Counted from the first letter of the stretch, positions 1-10,614 are shown. The stretch: DNA of 64,000 nt from Parastagonospora avenae f. sp. tritici 18332-5 (GCA_022559985.1 JAFJTR010000057.1:62001-126000); one strand, 5' to 3'. Numbers and translations: made by a program. Notes: generated by a model from the letters alone, not told the origin.

Positions 1-885
1 AGAACTACAAGTTCGCGGGGTATGTGAATGGAAGTGTGGTATGAGCGTAATTAGACAATATTCAGCTTGCACGACTACCTCGTGTTTGCCGAATCGAGCT
101 AAAGACTGGGTGTTGAGCTGTTTTCAGCAGCGAATTGCCATCAGCATGGCCCCGCGGATACTTCGCAGAGTGTCTATTTGATTGGTTGAATCTATGAACT
201 ATCCATTATATTCGCACCACGTGTTAGAGAAAGAGTTAGACTCTATCTTGTCTCTCACAATGTGTATCTAATGCCAATTGGCATCTCAATCAAGAAAGTT
301 CGCTGAAAGTCCAGCTCGAATCTGACACAGTGCGACATCACACATGCAACATTACCTAGACTCATCTGCCATGTTCTAGCCGCAAGATTATGCCGTACCC
401 TCACCGGTACCGGCTACCGTCGCACCATCAAACAGGTGTATGTGACCGGTTCAACTCAGCCTCCATAGCAGCACGCTACCACGGGCACGTGGTTCAGATC
501 TCTCCAAAACGTCATGAATAGAAGGCTTCGTGGTGATAAGCATGACAAGCTCTGGAAAAGAGAAGCTACCCCGCATTCTTGCTATGCCGCGTCGGTCATA
601 GTGCATGGTAAGCGGGCATATTTGGACCTGGTGTTGAGTCCTCGCACGCCATCTCGTGGTATGGTACCAGTCTGATGGGACGGTTCGGCTGGTTGCGTTA
701 TCTTGGTGCTGCTTTGGTGTAAGTGCGGGATTCAGCCTACTCGGTGCCATTCACCACTGTGATATATGCGAGGCTATAAATTCGATCACATGAACATAGT
801 CGATAAGCGTAACAGTAATCTGCCGGAATGAAGCTTAGTGCAACTGCGCATTACTTCGGAACTTCGATTTCCACTCGCGACTCGA
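1..885. other. Intergenic, no gene seen
   Basis: No reading frame with recognisable domains or convincing codon use. A 99-codon open frame on the minus strand (451-750) has low-complexity, unfamiliar content and no neighbouring exon. The stretch is the 3' flank of YIH1 and may contain the flank of a gene left of the window. Confidence 0.6.
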
Positions 886-1740
886 TTATTTCTTGCCCTT
901 CTTCTTTGTATCGGATTCCTTGCCTTCCTTGGCAAACCCTCCTAGTAGTAATGCTTCTCTGGCTGTGGTGTTGATGATTCGGAAGCGATCTGGACCTAGA
1001 TGGACGCCGCCATACCACCTGGTCACTACTACCATGACACCCCATACCTCCATCAGCTGCATGAGGTGCAGCATACGCGAGCCAGCTGCCGTTTCTCCAT
1101 CGTCGTCACAATCCTGGTAGCTCGTGTCGTTAGGGCCTTTGATGCGCCATGCTGTCATGTTATGAGTAGCTCGAGCGGCTTTCTTATCCGTAGCTAAAAG
1201 GTGGGCGACATATTGTCTGGCTTGTGCTGGTGATGATACTGGCGCAACTCGCGCCAAGAAGACCGACTTCTTTTCGGTGAAGGCTGGGCCGATAGTCCAT
1301 GGTGGCTCTGGTCCGATGTCGATAGCAGGATCTGACGAAGGCTGTGATGAGTCCATTTCGGTGGGTTGATCTTCTGCTTGATCGTGCAACTGGATGTCTC
1401 CATGCTCTTCTGCCTTTTCCAAGGCTTCTCTGACTTCTTCGAGCAAGTCGTATATGCATGCCTCTCCAGGCCGATACACTTCTGCAAGAACATCTCGGAC
1501 TACATGTACTGCCCGACTGCCCATGCCCTTTGCGACATCCTGCCCTACACTTTGCGTCCCTAGCACTGATATGGGAGCGTCAGGATAGTCTGCGGGGAAC
1601 TCGATGCGCAATATGATGGACGGAAATGATGGCAACCGCAGGCTGAAGATCCTGTCGTCTTCATTTATAGGTGCCAAGGTGCCCTCGTCGAATATCGAGT
1701 TTATCGAAGTGAGTTCATCCTGAATTGCGTCGTTGGACAT
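886..1740 (-). CDS. YIH1: YIH1/IMPACT-family translational regulator
   Basis: A 284-residue protein in one exon, starting at a true ATG. The N-terminal third (about residues 3-100) is an RWD domain with the typical FPADYP stretch. Residues 150-265 form the UPF0029/Impact domain, with the DDDGETAAG segment near 211-219 and TRWYGGVHLGPDR near 238-250. The C-terminus is lysine-rich. In yeast and mammals this family binds GCN1 through the RWD domain and limits activation of the eIF2alpha kinase GCN2, so it tunes general amino-acid control in the cytosol. Domain order and length match the family. It is divergent from the CID gene, with only 162 bp between the start codons. Confidence 0.93.
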   Translation of the reverse strand: MSNDAIQDELTSINSIFDEGTLAPINEDDRIFSLRLPSFPSIILRIEFPADYPDAPISVLGTQSVGQDVAKGMGSRAVHVVRDVLAEVYRPGEACIYDLLEEVREALEKAEEHGDIQLHDQAEDQPTEMDSSQPSSDPAIDIGPEPPWTIGPAFTEKKSVFLARVAPVSSPAQARQYVAHLLATDKKAARATHNMTAWRIKGPNDTSYQDCDDDGETAAGSRMLHLMQLMEVWGVMVVVTRWYGGVHLGPDRFRIINTTAREALLLGGFAKEGKESDTKKKGKK

Positions 1741-1902
1741 GTTTGATGAGCAGTGACCGAAGGCGTGGGGAAGCTAATCGAAGCAGAAAGTGCGCTAGTG
1801 CTAGCGTGGCAACGGATCTCGAAAACTATTGTTGCGCTCGCACTGCTCCACATGATCCTCGACATAGCACCAGCACAACCGCCAACATTCGTCTTGATAG
1901 CC
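1741..1902. promoter_or_regulatory. Bidirectional promoter, YIH1 / CID gene
   Basis: Only 162 bp separate the divergent start codons of YIH1 (minus) and the CID-domain gene (plus), so both promoters and both 5' leaders must lie here or overlap the neighbouring reading frame. No clear TATA box is seen. Shared regulation is inference. Confidence 0.5.
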
Positions 1903-3823
1903 ATGGCGCAAAACGATGCAGCAAAGCGCGCCGCGTCAATGCTGACGATAGCGCAGCTTAAGTTCAAGCAAGCTTTGAAGAAGGATGACAGCAGTGAATC
2001 ACGTCTACCACCTGTTGCTATCGAGCTGAGCGCCCAATTCTTGAGCGACCTCGATGCCGTTTCCAAGCAGAGCACGCCCGCCAACGTCCAGGTATCCGAA
2101 TACACAGCCATTGATCACTTTGCCTCGGGGACAGACTAATCGCCCATCATAGAAATGTACAGCATGGATTGGCAAGCACATAGCATCCTCCAGGATACGT
2201 GTAGCTTCACTCGGCGACTACCTCATCTCTATGTCCAGGTCTATCATGCTCGACCAACCAATAGCAGCAGCAGCAGCGCCATCAGTCAAAACAGCAGCTC
2301 GCAGTCGCTTCGTGCCCTTGTTGATCATCAACGACGTGCTTCATACTCACAAGTATCATCAGCGCAATGCAGGCAAGACTGGTATCTTTGGCAGAGAGTC
2401 CATGTCATTCATTCCTGAGCTCATTGAACTGGCTGCCGCATACAGCTCCGAAAAGGATTCACAGGCTGGGAAGCTCCGAGCACTACTCAACTACTGGGCA
2501 ATCAACCAGCTACTCGGCGCAGACGACATCAAGTCTCTTCAAGAACAAGCCGACGAGGCGCTTCTCATCGCGCAAGGAGGTACGCCTGTTCGCAGGAGGA
2601 ACTATCTCCTCCCTGAGTATCATGGTGATCGGAACGCGCCGTGGCATGAGCTGCCAGCCTCGTACATGCTCGAGCAGATGATCAAGCGCCCCAACCGCCC
2701 TATCGATCCCCACAAAATCAAGGTTGCGAAGCTCGACAAGAAGCCTGTCTCTGCGCATGTGCGCAAGCTGCTTGACAACTACTTCGAGAATATCGACCTC
2801 AAGTATATGCCGACAGGCGACAACCCGAATGGCGAAACCAAGAAACACAAGCTGTGGCTCGACCCCATGGGACAGCTCGTCAAGCAGAACAAGGAGACTG
2901 GTGAGACACATACGGTATATAATGGGTATGGCTGGTCGATGAAGCTCTGCCAGGACATGCAGGAGGACGGTGTGCCTCAAACGATCAGGGTGGCTCGGGA
3001 AGAAGCACAACGCGAGGAGGATATGCAGGTCTTGCGCCCTGCACCGCAGCAGCGTCATAGCGATCGTCGTTATTCACCCTCGCCCCGCCGACGATCATCT
3101 ACATCGCCCGAGTCAGATTACAGGCAAGACCGAGGCGGCCGGAGTCGTCGTTCATCGAGGTCATCTTTCGACAGCTGCCCGGCGTCTCGCTCTGAGAATC
3201 GCGCCCGATCGCGCAGCCGTCACCGCACTTCATCCCGAACGGGGCGTAGAAGTTCCCCGGATCGCGGCCGCAACTACCCTGAGAGTCAGCGGGACCAACA
3301 GCGACCGCCACCCAGACAGTATGGCGGAAACCAAGCTGGCCCAGGACAACAGTGGAACAGATCAGATGCTTCTGGCCGCGGTCAAGGCATGCCGAACAAC
3401 AGCCAGTACCCTCCACCGCCTCCAATAGTTGATGCAAGGGGATTCTCGCAAGCTCCGCCATTTCCCCTTGGTGTACCACCTTTCCCTCCTCCGCCGCCCA
3501 TGGCAAATCAGTATGCTGGACAGCAGTTCCCCCCACCTCCTCCGTTCCCGCCTGGCGCATTTCCAGGTGGTGTACCGCCTCCTCCTCCGCCGAATTATAC
3601 AGGACCATATCCGCCTCCACCGCCGAATGTAGCTGCGATGCAAAACCAACCATACAACTTTGGCGGTAACCAATTCGGCAACAGTGCTGGATATGGTCAG
3701 ACCGGAGGTCCTGGGCAAGGTCGGGGCAACTTTCAAGGTGGTCGAGGTGGTTTCAGGGGCGGAGGATACAACAACAGGAGCGGATATGGGGGCCAACAGC
3801 GCGGTCACCGTGGAGGATGGTGA
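1903..3823 (+). CDS. CID-domain RNA-processing protein with RS and RGG tails
   Basis: Two exons, 1903-2091 and 2153-3823, give 619 residues. The 61-nt intron has donor GTATCC and acceptor CATAG and joins at a codon boundary. The start is the ATG in the context agccATGg. The join restores a continuous CTD-interacting (CID/RPR) domain over roughly residues 1-180. An RS-rich stretch follows at about 365-440, a proline-rich stretch at about 480-560 and Gly-Arg-rich RGG repeats at 585-619. CID proteins bind the phosphorylated C-terminal repeats of RNA polymerase II and act in termination, 3'-end processing or splicing. RS and RGG tails fit a nuclear RNA-binding protein. The exact orthologue (CHERP/SCAF-like versus Rtt103/Rhn1-like) cannot be decided by eye. 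Confidence 0.88.
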
Positions 3824-4584
3824 TGGAAGTGAGATTAGGATGAGTGTGCCTTATTGCTATGCGCTTAGAAATATATTATTATAACTACTTATGTTGGTAG
3901 GCCTTGTTCGATCGTACGGGTGAATAACAACAACGAGGTTCTTCTGGTGACTGGTATTGGTATTGCGTATTGCTGATCTATGAAAGTAGGTGCTACGAAG
4001 GTATACCTAAGGTCGGCGCAAGTCGGACCGATGCAGGACCGAGGCGGGTATCTTGCGCGCAGCTTCAGGTGACAGGATATATGTATTCCGACAACTTATA
4101 ATATTCATTTACTGAGTAAAAACCAAATTACGTGAGCACGAACGCTTGCAGTTCGAACGCAAACGTTATATGAGCTAGTTGCTGCTGTTTGTCTGGGTCG
4201 TGATTGTCCTCGTGTGATTGTCCTCGGTGAAGTGAGTATTCGACGAGACTTACCAGGAGGGTGGGAGGTGAGAACGTAGAACTGCGATCAAAACTTTGAC
4301 TGTTCAACTGCAACACTTGCGAGCCATGCGTTTGGATACCCTCAATCAGCTTCAATTACTTTCGCCATTTCTCTTACCTCTCAAGCTCTTGAGGCCGAGG
4401 TGACGCACGACGCGTGACGCACGACGCGTGACGCACGCGATTCATTGGCTGCAGGTAAGTACCCGCACGCAAATCGACTTGGACCCCATGTCTCCGCCGA
4501 GTAACTCTCGCACATGCAACCGTACGTTCTAACAATGGCTCTCAAGAACAGCGCATCCATTGTTTCTCGCGATACCGCCGTGTA
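3824..4584. other. Intergenic: CID 3' flank and chromodomain-gene promoter
   Basis: No gene seen. An AT-rich stretch follows the CID stop codon (3860-3890). The right half is the promoter of the chromodomain gene and contains the MCB-bearing short tandem repeat at 4400-4436. Confidence 0.6.
4400..4436 (+). promoter_or_regulatory. Two MCB (ACGCGT) boxes in a 14-bp tandem repeat
   Basis: The 14-nt unit GTGACGCACGACGC is repeated about 2.6 times. It carries two exact ACGCGT hexamers at 4410-4415 and 4424-4429, about 160-175 bp before the chromodomain ATG. ACGCGT is the MluI cell-cycle box bound by MBF-type (Mbp1/Swi6, Res/Cdc10) factors at G1/S genes in fungi. The sequence is plain; regulation by MBF is inferred. 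Confidence 0.55.
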
Positions 4585-7500
4585 ATGGCGACCTCGAAGC
4601 GCAAGCGCAGGACAACCCAGTCTAAGCCGACCAAGCGACCCAAATACGTCGATAGCGACAACGAGGCCTCGCCGACCGAGGACCTCTGGGAGGCAGAGCG
4701 CATTCTCGACGAGAGACGAGTTAGAGGCAAACTGCAGTATCGAATTCAATGGAGAGGCATTGATCCGGCTACTGGCGATCCGTGGGCCCCTACCTGGGAG
4801 CCAAAAGAGAACCCCACACCAGATCTGGTCGCAGCTTGGGAAGAGACGAAGAGACCCCCTGCGAGCGCAAGCACATCGGCGGGACCTAGCAGACCAAGAC
4901 CAGTTCAGAAGGCGCGAGTGATCGAAAGCAGTCCCGAGCCCTCTACGGCGCATACCACGAGCGCACTCTCACACCCCACCACTCCAACCACTTCTCCCAC
5001 TACAACTCTCACAGACGAAAGCAACATCCGACCTTCGAGTCCCGTCACTGCTCGAATTGGCGCAACAACTGCGAAGCGTCCCTCTCCTGAGATACACGTT
5101 GGTCATCGCGGCGACAGCTTTGACCCCAACGAGTACGAGCCCTTCTCGCAGCTCGCAGCCACACAACCTCCTTCGCCGGTACCGGTACATACGCAGGAAA
5201 CAGAGCTTGAGAGCTCCCAGCTCTTTGCAGCGCGACCAGAATACCGCTCCTCAGGCGTTGTCCCAGACTCCCAGAGCTCGGTCGGAGAGGGCAGCTTCAT
5301 CCCGGCTACACAGCAGACCATAGGAACAACACAGCAGAGCTCGACTGTGAACCAGTCGCAGGAGGAAGCTACAGAAGATTCGGTCCGTTCACCCGACATA
5401 TACCACGTGCTAGGGTCGTTGGCTAACACTATCTCACAGGGCTTACTCGAGATTGTGGGACAAGTTGCAGCTTCAAGATCACCATCGCCGGCAAAATCTA
5501 TTCCCGAGACCATCTACGACACCACTGTAGATTCGCAGAGTCAGCGGCGACGACTGGTTTTACAAGAGCACGCTGAGAAACCTTCTGTTTCTACAGCGAC
5601 GGAGAAGACACTGGAAGCGAACAACGATCTCGAAGGCCAACACGAATCGCAAGTGAGTACGCATATCGAGGACCAATCGCAAGTCGATCAAACTTCACTT
5701 GAGCATCCGGCGCCGCCAAGCTTCCCAGCAACTCTACAAGCTTCAGAGGCAGTTCCTTCTGCAGACAGGCCTCGACCATCTGAAGACCAGGGTAAGTACG
5801 CTGGCAGTCACCAGGAGACGACTGCTGCGACCGATTTATCTAGACGCTCTTCTGAATCCGTCGTTGGTGAGTTAGTGGAAAAGCCGGGCGTTGAACACCG
5901 CACGAAAGTCACAGAGCACAGCCCAACCGAGGAGCACACCCAAGAGCTCTCAGTCGAAGTACAGTCGACAGGTGTTGCCCTGGTGAGCGAAACTGGCGAG
6001 CCCCAATCGGAGCAATTTGGTAGCCAAGACATCGCCGAGGCAAGTCCAACCGAGCATTCGGTACCTGTACTAGACGGAGCTGGCCCGTCCCCCAACCTCT
6101 CTCACTACCCACAACCCGATCCTTTAGACGTCGCGCAAGTTTTGACAAGCCAGGTAGCACTGCAAGTTTCAGACGAAACTGCCATCACCGACGTCCCATC
6201 CGTCAGCGCCACAGCGTCTGCGCAAACGGAATCGGCGGGCGCGATCCCAACGGAGACTAGTGCTGTGGGCCCAACTCAAGTGTCACCAAACGACGCGCCT
6301 AACGCATCAGAACCAGTACACAGTGAGCACTCGTTGGTTCCATCGACGCAGACCGAGGACGAGCTTCTATTTACCCAGTTTATCACGCCTGAGTCTGCTC
6401 GTAGTCGCTCTCCAACAATCGCACAGCAGACCGCGGTTGAAGCAGAGACAGTTGTCCAATCCACTTACGGCACAGTCGAACAGGCGATCCTACGCCGCGA
6501 TTTTGCTGTGAACTCGCAAACACCTTATTCAACTGCGTCACGTGATCAGAACGCCCAGGTCGTTCCACCGCCACAGGACCTCAGTACGCAAGAAGAGACG
6601 ACTGAGAGCATACGGCCATCAGTCGAAATTGAAGATCAAACGAATTGCTCTACGCCAGACTCCTCCCGGCACGATTCTTCTCAGGATACACCGGAGCGGA
6701 GCAAGAGCCCAGCTGCACCTAGCACTTCTCCTATTGCACAGCCTCCAAGGTGTTCACTGCCTGCAATGGATTCAAACGTCCCGCCGCGACCTACATCGCC
6801 GATACCTACTTCTTCAATCTCTGTAATGGCTACCCAGAGTTCAGGGGTGGATGTGAAGCGGCAAATAGAGGAGGCAATGGCAAAAGCGAAACAGAACGCT
6901 TCTTTCACACCAACACGGCTACTGCGAAGGTCAAATATCAACGCCACACCATCAGCTACTGTCCCTACCTCTGGCAAAACTCCAGATGCCAAATCCAGTT
7001 CGAATGGACGATTGCTTGGCACCTGCGTATCGCCCTCGATAGCTGCCACTGACGGTACACGGTCTCCTTCGACTATACCAGATCGATCACCAGCCCCATC
7101 GGCACCCACCTCGTTGCGGACTGTTGCACTCACACGCGCTACTAATGTGCCTGCCGAAGAGATCCACGAAGTCGAGACGGCTCAGGCTCAAGATGATCTT
7201 GCTGGAGAGGCCACTACTGTTGTGCCAGCTATCGTGACGACAGAACCGACTGTGCCCGAGGAACCCTCTGATAATGAGGTAATGAGCGACGCATCAACCG
7301 ACGGTACTGAGAGCTTGCTCAACGACGATCTGCAGCTGGATTCTGAAGAGCACATTGTGCCACTCTTTATAGATGGACACCAAGGCGATGAGTACACGAA
7401 CATGGTGAACCATGGAAAAGATCTGCTGGATGCTTTCGCAAGGGACCGTGACGGATTCGAACCATTTGCCAAGATCGAGGAGTTATTATCAAAGTTCCAC

Positions 7501-9156
7501 GCTCTCGAGACCCATTTTGATCTGTTCTTCGAGGAAGCAGGACGAGACGGGGCGAGCCAGATCGAATGGGAACGGGATTTCGGCAAGAATACCTCTGCCA
7601 AGTTCAAATTCCTTCACGCCTTATTCCATGCAGCGAGCGATGAAGAGAAACACATTGTGCTCATCATCGAAAACGAAAACGAGTCACTTCTCAGCATCAT
7701 CGAGACCTTCTGTAAGGCGTGCTACGTGCGGTACAACATGCCAACAAGAAATCGGCAGTCTAGTCCTGAATGGGTCAAAGGCAACCTTCTAGTTACCATT
7801 TTCCCTAGCATGATGTCACCCATTATACGGCCTCCAGACGTCATCATATGCCTTGATGGCGTTCAAGATGCCAAGGTTATCCGACAGAAGAACTGGGCAC
7901 GCCACCCGAATATCGAGATTGTGCCTGTGTTGCATCTCGTCATATCTAGAAGCGTAGGTCACATTGAGCGCTACCTGTCATCATCGCTTAATCAGCGAGA
8001 ACGCGCACACACGATCGTTGCCTGTCTTGGACACATGCGATCCCAGCTTGGAAAGCCTATTGACGAGGAAATGCCTCGAGCGCCCGTTACAGCTACCCTA
8101 GTAGCTGCATGGCTTGGGGCCGACGAGTATCCACGCGATTGGCCTCTGGGGTCGATTGGAAGCGTCAAGGATGTGATCGAGTATCAAACGCAGACGTCTG
8201 AAGCACCTCCAGTAGCGGAGCGCACAAAGCGTCCTCACGAGGAAGACGAAGATCTCGATACCGCAAAGCGCATGCGCCTAACGCCTCAGCCCCACGCAGG
8301 GCCTAGCTCGAGCGTCAGCCATGATAACGACATTACTCGGATTAGCGATTCCATGCCTGGTACAGCTCTTGATATGTCATCGCTTCGCGCGCAGGTGACT
8401 CGCTTGGAGAAGGCTCTTGAGAAGGAGAGGACTGCAAGAAGAGCTGAACAAGCACGGCACCGTGAACAAGAACTCGCATGGGACAGACAGCAGACCGCGC
8501 ATGAAGACTTAACACGCGAGTATCGCATACTGCTCGGCAAGCAAGAAAGCTCAGAAGAGCAGGTCAAGTCTCTGACGAAGAATGCTGCAACGCTCCGCGA
8601 GCGCCTTGAAGCCCGCACAATGGAACTGCGCACCAGAGACGAGCAACTCGAAGATCAACACAATACTGGAAGTCTTTCCGAGGATGCAAAGATCGCTGAA
8701 ATCACCAAGCTGCGTATAGATGTGGCTCAAGCTGTTGTCGACAAGGAGCGCGCTATCAAGTCCGCAACGAGTGCCGATGCCACCCTCGACTACACAAAAG
8801 AACAGTATCGCCTCGCTCAAGAAGCCGCGACCACCTCTGCCGCACGAGTCGCAGAGCTCGAGACTCAAGTGGCCAAACTGAGCCACGTAGCCTCAGGGCA
8901 ACCCGCGGAGCTGAAGAGACTACACCTCAATCGCCAGTATGAGCAACAGGCAACGCACATCAAGAGTCTCAAGGCGGAGAACCACATTCTGAAGAAGAGT
9001 TTAGCGCAGAAGGATGACGAGCTGCAAAGGGCGAAGATGAGTGTCGGAAGACAAGGTGTAGGCACGAGGGGTACAAGTGTGACTCCTCAACCGAACAGAG
9101 TCAGGAGTAGGGCTGCCAGTCCCGCGACCAGGTTGAGCAACTTAAGGAATGGCTAG
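4585..9156 (+). CDS. Chromodomain protein with HDA1-complex subunit 2/3-like region
   Basis: A single 1523-residue frame. Residues 1-20 are basic, resembling a nuclear localisation signal. A chromodomain spans about 33-88, with YRIQWRG and WEP as the aromatic-cage region. A long Ser/Thr/Gln-rich, probably disordered stretch runs from 90 to 920. A folded helical region at about 930-1200 (MVNHGKDLL... to ...VKDVIEYQ) resembles the degenerate helicase-like domain of class II histone deacetylase complex subunits 2 and 3. Coiled coils follow at about 1265-1345 and 1365-1485. The architecture is that of fungal chromodomain proteins that bring an HDA1-type deacetylase to H3K9-methylated chromatin (for example Neurospora CDP-2 of the HCHC complex). 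That assignment is by architecture only. A GTAAGT at about 5792 lies in frame in the disordered region and was not treated as an intron. Confidence 0.85.
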   Translation: MATSKRKRRTTQSKPTKRPKYVDSDNEASPTEDLWEAERILDERRVRGKLQYRIQWRGIDPATGDPWAPTWEPKENPTPDLVAAWEETKRPPASASTSAGPSRPRPVQKARVIESSPEPSTAHTTSALSHPTTPTTSPTTTLTDESNIRPSSPVTARIGATTAKRPSPEIHVGHRGDSFDPNEYEPFSQLAATQPPSPVPVHTQETELESSQLFAARPEYRSSGVVPDSQSSVGEGSFIPATQQTIGTTQQSSTVNQSQEEATEDSVRSPDIYHVLGSLANTISQGLLEIVGQVAASRSPSPAKSIPETIYDTTVDSQSQRRRLVLQEHAEKPSVSTATEKTLEANNDLEGQHESQVSTHIEDQSQVDQTSLEHPAPPSFPATLQASEAVPSADRPRPSEDQGKYAGSHQETTAATDLSRRSSESVVGELVEKPGVEHRTKVTEHSPTEEHTQELSVEVQSTGVALVSETGEPQSEQFGSQDIAEASPTEHSVPVLDGAGPSPNLSHYPQPDPLDVAQVLTSQVALQVSDETAITDVPSVSATASAQTESAGAIPTETSAVGPTQVSPNDAPNASEPVHSEHSLVPSTQTEDELLFTQFITPESARSRSPTIAQQTAVEAETVVQSTYGTVEQAILRRDFAVNSQTPYSTASRDQNAQVVPPPQDLSTQEETTESIRPSVEIEDQTNCSTPDSSRHDSSQDTPERSKSPAAPSTSPIAQPPRCSLPAMDSNVPPRPTSPIPTSSISVMATQSSGVDVKRQIEEAMAKAKQNASFTPTRLLRRSNINATPSATVPTSGKTPDAKSSSNGRLLGTCVSPSIAATDGTRSPSTIPDRSPAPSAPTSLRTVALTRATNVPAEEIHEVETAQAQDDLAGEATTVVPAIVTTEPTVPEEPSDNEVMSDASTDGTESLLNDDLQLDSEEHIVPLFIDGHQGDEYTNMVNHGKDLLDAFARDRDGFEPFAKIEELLSKFHALETHFDLFFEEAGRDGASQIEWERDFGKNTSAKFKFLHALFHAASDEEKHIVLIIENENESLLSIIETFCKACYVRYNMPTRNRQSSPEWVKGNLLVTIFPSMMSPIIRPPDVIICLDGVQDAKVIRQKNWARHPNIEIVPVLHLVISRSVGHIERYLSSSLNQRERAHTIVACLGHMRSQLGKPIDEEMPRAPVTATLVAAWLGADEYPRDWPLGSIGSVKDVIEYQTQTSEAPPVAERTKRPHEEDEDLDTAKRMRLTPQPHAGPSSSVSHDNDITRISDSMPGTALDMSSLRAQVTRLEKALEKERTARRAEQARHREQELAWDRQQTAHEDLTREYRILLGKQESSEEQVKSLTKNAATLRERLEARTMELRTRDEQLEDQHNTGSLSEDAKIAEITKLRIDVAQAVVDKERAIKSATSADATLDYTKEQYRLAQEAATTSAARVAELETQVAKLSHVASGQPAELKRLHLNRQYEQQATHIKSLKAENHILKKSLAQKDDELQRAKMSVGRQGVGTRGTSVTPQPNRVRSRAASPATRLSNLRNG

Positions 9157-9399
9157 GACGGCGATGGCTGGGAAGGGGTTGACATTACGTGACATGCGAC
9201 CATGATTGCGCTGGCATTCTCCAGGTTAAACGTGATCAATATCCTAATTTGGGCGGAATATCGCATTCTTGGCGTTTGGCGCAAGGTCCAAATAGTCTGA
9301 GCATTACCTCTTTCGAGCAATTCGAACAAGCACATTCTTCTGTCCACCGCAGCGCATGCTACTTTTGTGATCTTGATCGCGTAGGAGCATGTCAAGGTG

Positions 9400-9803
9400 T
9401 TTGGAGCAAATATTTGACTGGGACTTGCGAAGGTTTGACTGTGCGGCACGTTCGTGTACACTGCCCAGGTGAGGTCGGACTTCGATGCTGGTTTCATTCC
9501 CTCTGACTTTTTTCCTAACCAACGAACTTCACTGCGATATTTTACTAAGACTTGCTCAAGCCTTGAGCGTGTGGCACGTTCTTGTACAGTGAGAATCTGC
9601 AGCTTCATGTTCACCAGTCGAACTTCGACGCGGGTTTCAATCCCTCTGACTTCATTTCTCCCCAACTTGAATGCCCATGCATTTCCCGTTGGGATTTGTG
9701 CTGTTAACAATCTACAGTCTATGCTTCTGCCCGACTTGAATGCCCACGCATTTCTTGTTGGGATTTGTCCTGCTAACGATTTACAGTCTATTCTTCCACC
9801 TAA
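9400..9803. repeat. Nested imperfect duplications
   Basis: Two related tandem duplications lie side by side. A unit starting with GACTTG at 9422 recurs at 9549: shared blocks include GGCACGTTC.TGTACA and TTTCA.TCCCTCTGACTT, and the offset grows from 127 to 143 bp through an insertion. After it comes a 69-bp unit (CTTGAATGCCCA.GCATTTC... through CTACAGTCTAT) at about 9666, repeated at 9735 with some mismatches. Each 69-bp copy includes a TAAC-plus-YTACAG stretch that looks like an intron 3' end. The open frame across it on the minus strand encodes the same repeats and is not a credible gene. Confidence 0.75.
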
Positions 9804-9928
9804 CGTTACCGCTATCTCAAACGACACCATACTAACAACCCAGGACCGTCATCTTTCCTACTATCCCCCACACAAAACACCGAGCTTGCACACACTCATT
9901 GACCTCAATCTGCTGCCGCCTCGCGCAG

Positions 9929-10614
9929 CCTGCTAACATAGATGCAAAGGTTACCACTTCGGCCCCGGTTGCGACCACCGCCACAACGACCGCCACGAGG
10001 TCCTCCAGCAGCGTCTACAAAGAGGTTTTTGGAGGTGAAGGCGGCAACAACACGGGCACGCTCCAAGTCTGGGTGCCTACGCCCGCGCTCTACCTCAACT
10101 GCTACTACACGACGAGGCAACTCCGCGAAGGCCACTTCATCACTGACAAGAGCTACTCAGGCTTAAAGGCCAACATCAGCTACTGTTTCAATTTCTGCAG
10201 CACGGGAGGAAACACGGCGGCCGACTGGCCGACCTACTTTCGTAAGAAAAACCAACTTTTCCCTAGTTGTGTCGAGTAGGGCTAAAAATCATCCGCAGAA
10301 TACGTCGGCATTTTCGCATCCACGTTCTGCAAGTGCGGAAACACGCTCAATTGGCAGATTGTCAACAATGACAGTGCCGTTGCGGCCTCGTGTCGATACC
10401 CGGCTACTGGCCAGAAGAATCGCTCGTTGCCAAACGCTGATGTCAGCGGTGAGAACGATACGATGAATCTTTGGAGATATGCGGATCCGGACTTGGTGTC
10501 GTCGGTGAGTAGGGCTCTCGTTATGTTAGGGTCTGTATCGTTGAAAAGCTGTGTATGAGCTATGAGTGTGAACGGGTTCTTTTTGTTTCGTAGGGTTTTG
10601 AGATAAGGAGGTAA
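9929..10614 (+). CDS. WSC-like domain protein, 5' end unresolved
   Basis: At least three exons are readable: about 9929-10241, 10299-10504 and 10594-10614. Donors are GTAAGA and GTGAGT; acceptors are CCGCAG and TTCGTAG. The joined frame reads a Thr/Ser-rich linker, then a WSC-like cysteine domain with LNCYY near its start and FCKCGNTLNW in the middle, ending in GFEIRR before TAA. WSC domains are carbohydrate-binding modules on cell-wall sensors and secreted fungal proteins. No in-frame ATG exists: the frame opens at a TTG and runs back to a stop. A signal-peptide exon is expected upstream, perhaps spliced to the CGCAG at 9926-9928, but the sequence there is the repeat patch and shows no credible exon. 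It is either incompletely modelled or a 5'-truncated remnant. Confidence 0.5.

Noticed and set aside
451..750. 99-codon minus-strand frame
   Set aside because: No ATG-context, homology-like motif or neighbouring exon; looks random.
5790..5800. GTAAGT inside the chromodomain gene as a donor site
   Set aside because: The frame is open through it and the surrounding disordered region reads normally; no matching acceptor with branch site is needed.
9153..9830. 225-codon minus-strand frame with internal repeats
   Set aside because: The protein repeats simply mirror the DNA duplications; no domain, no intron signals and atypical composition.
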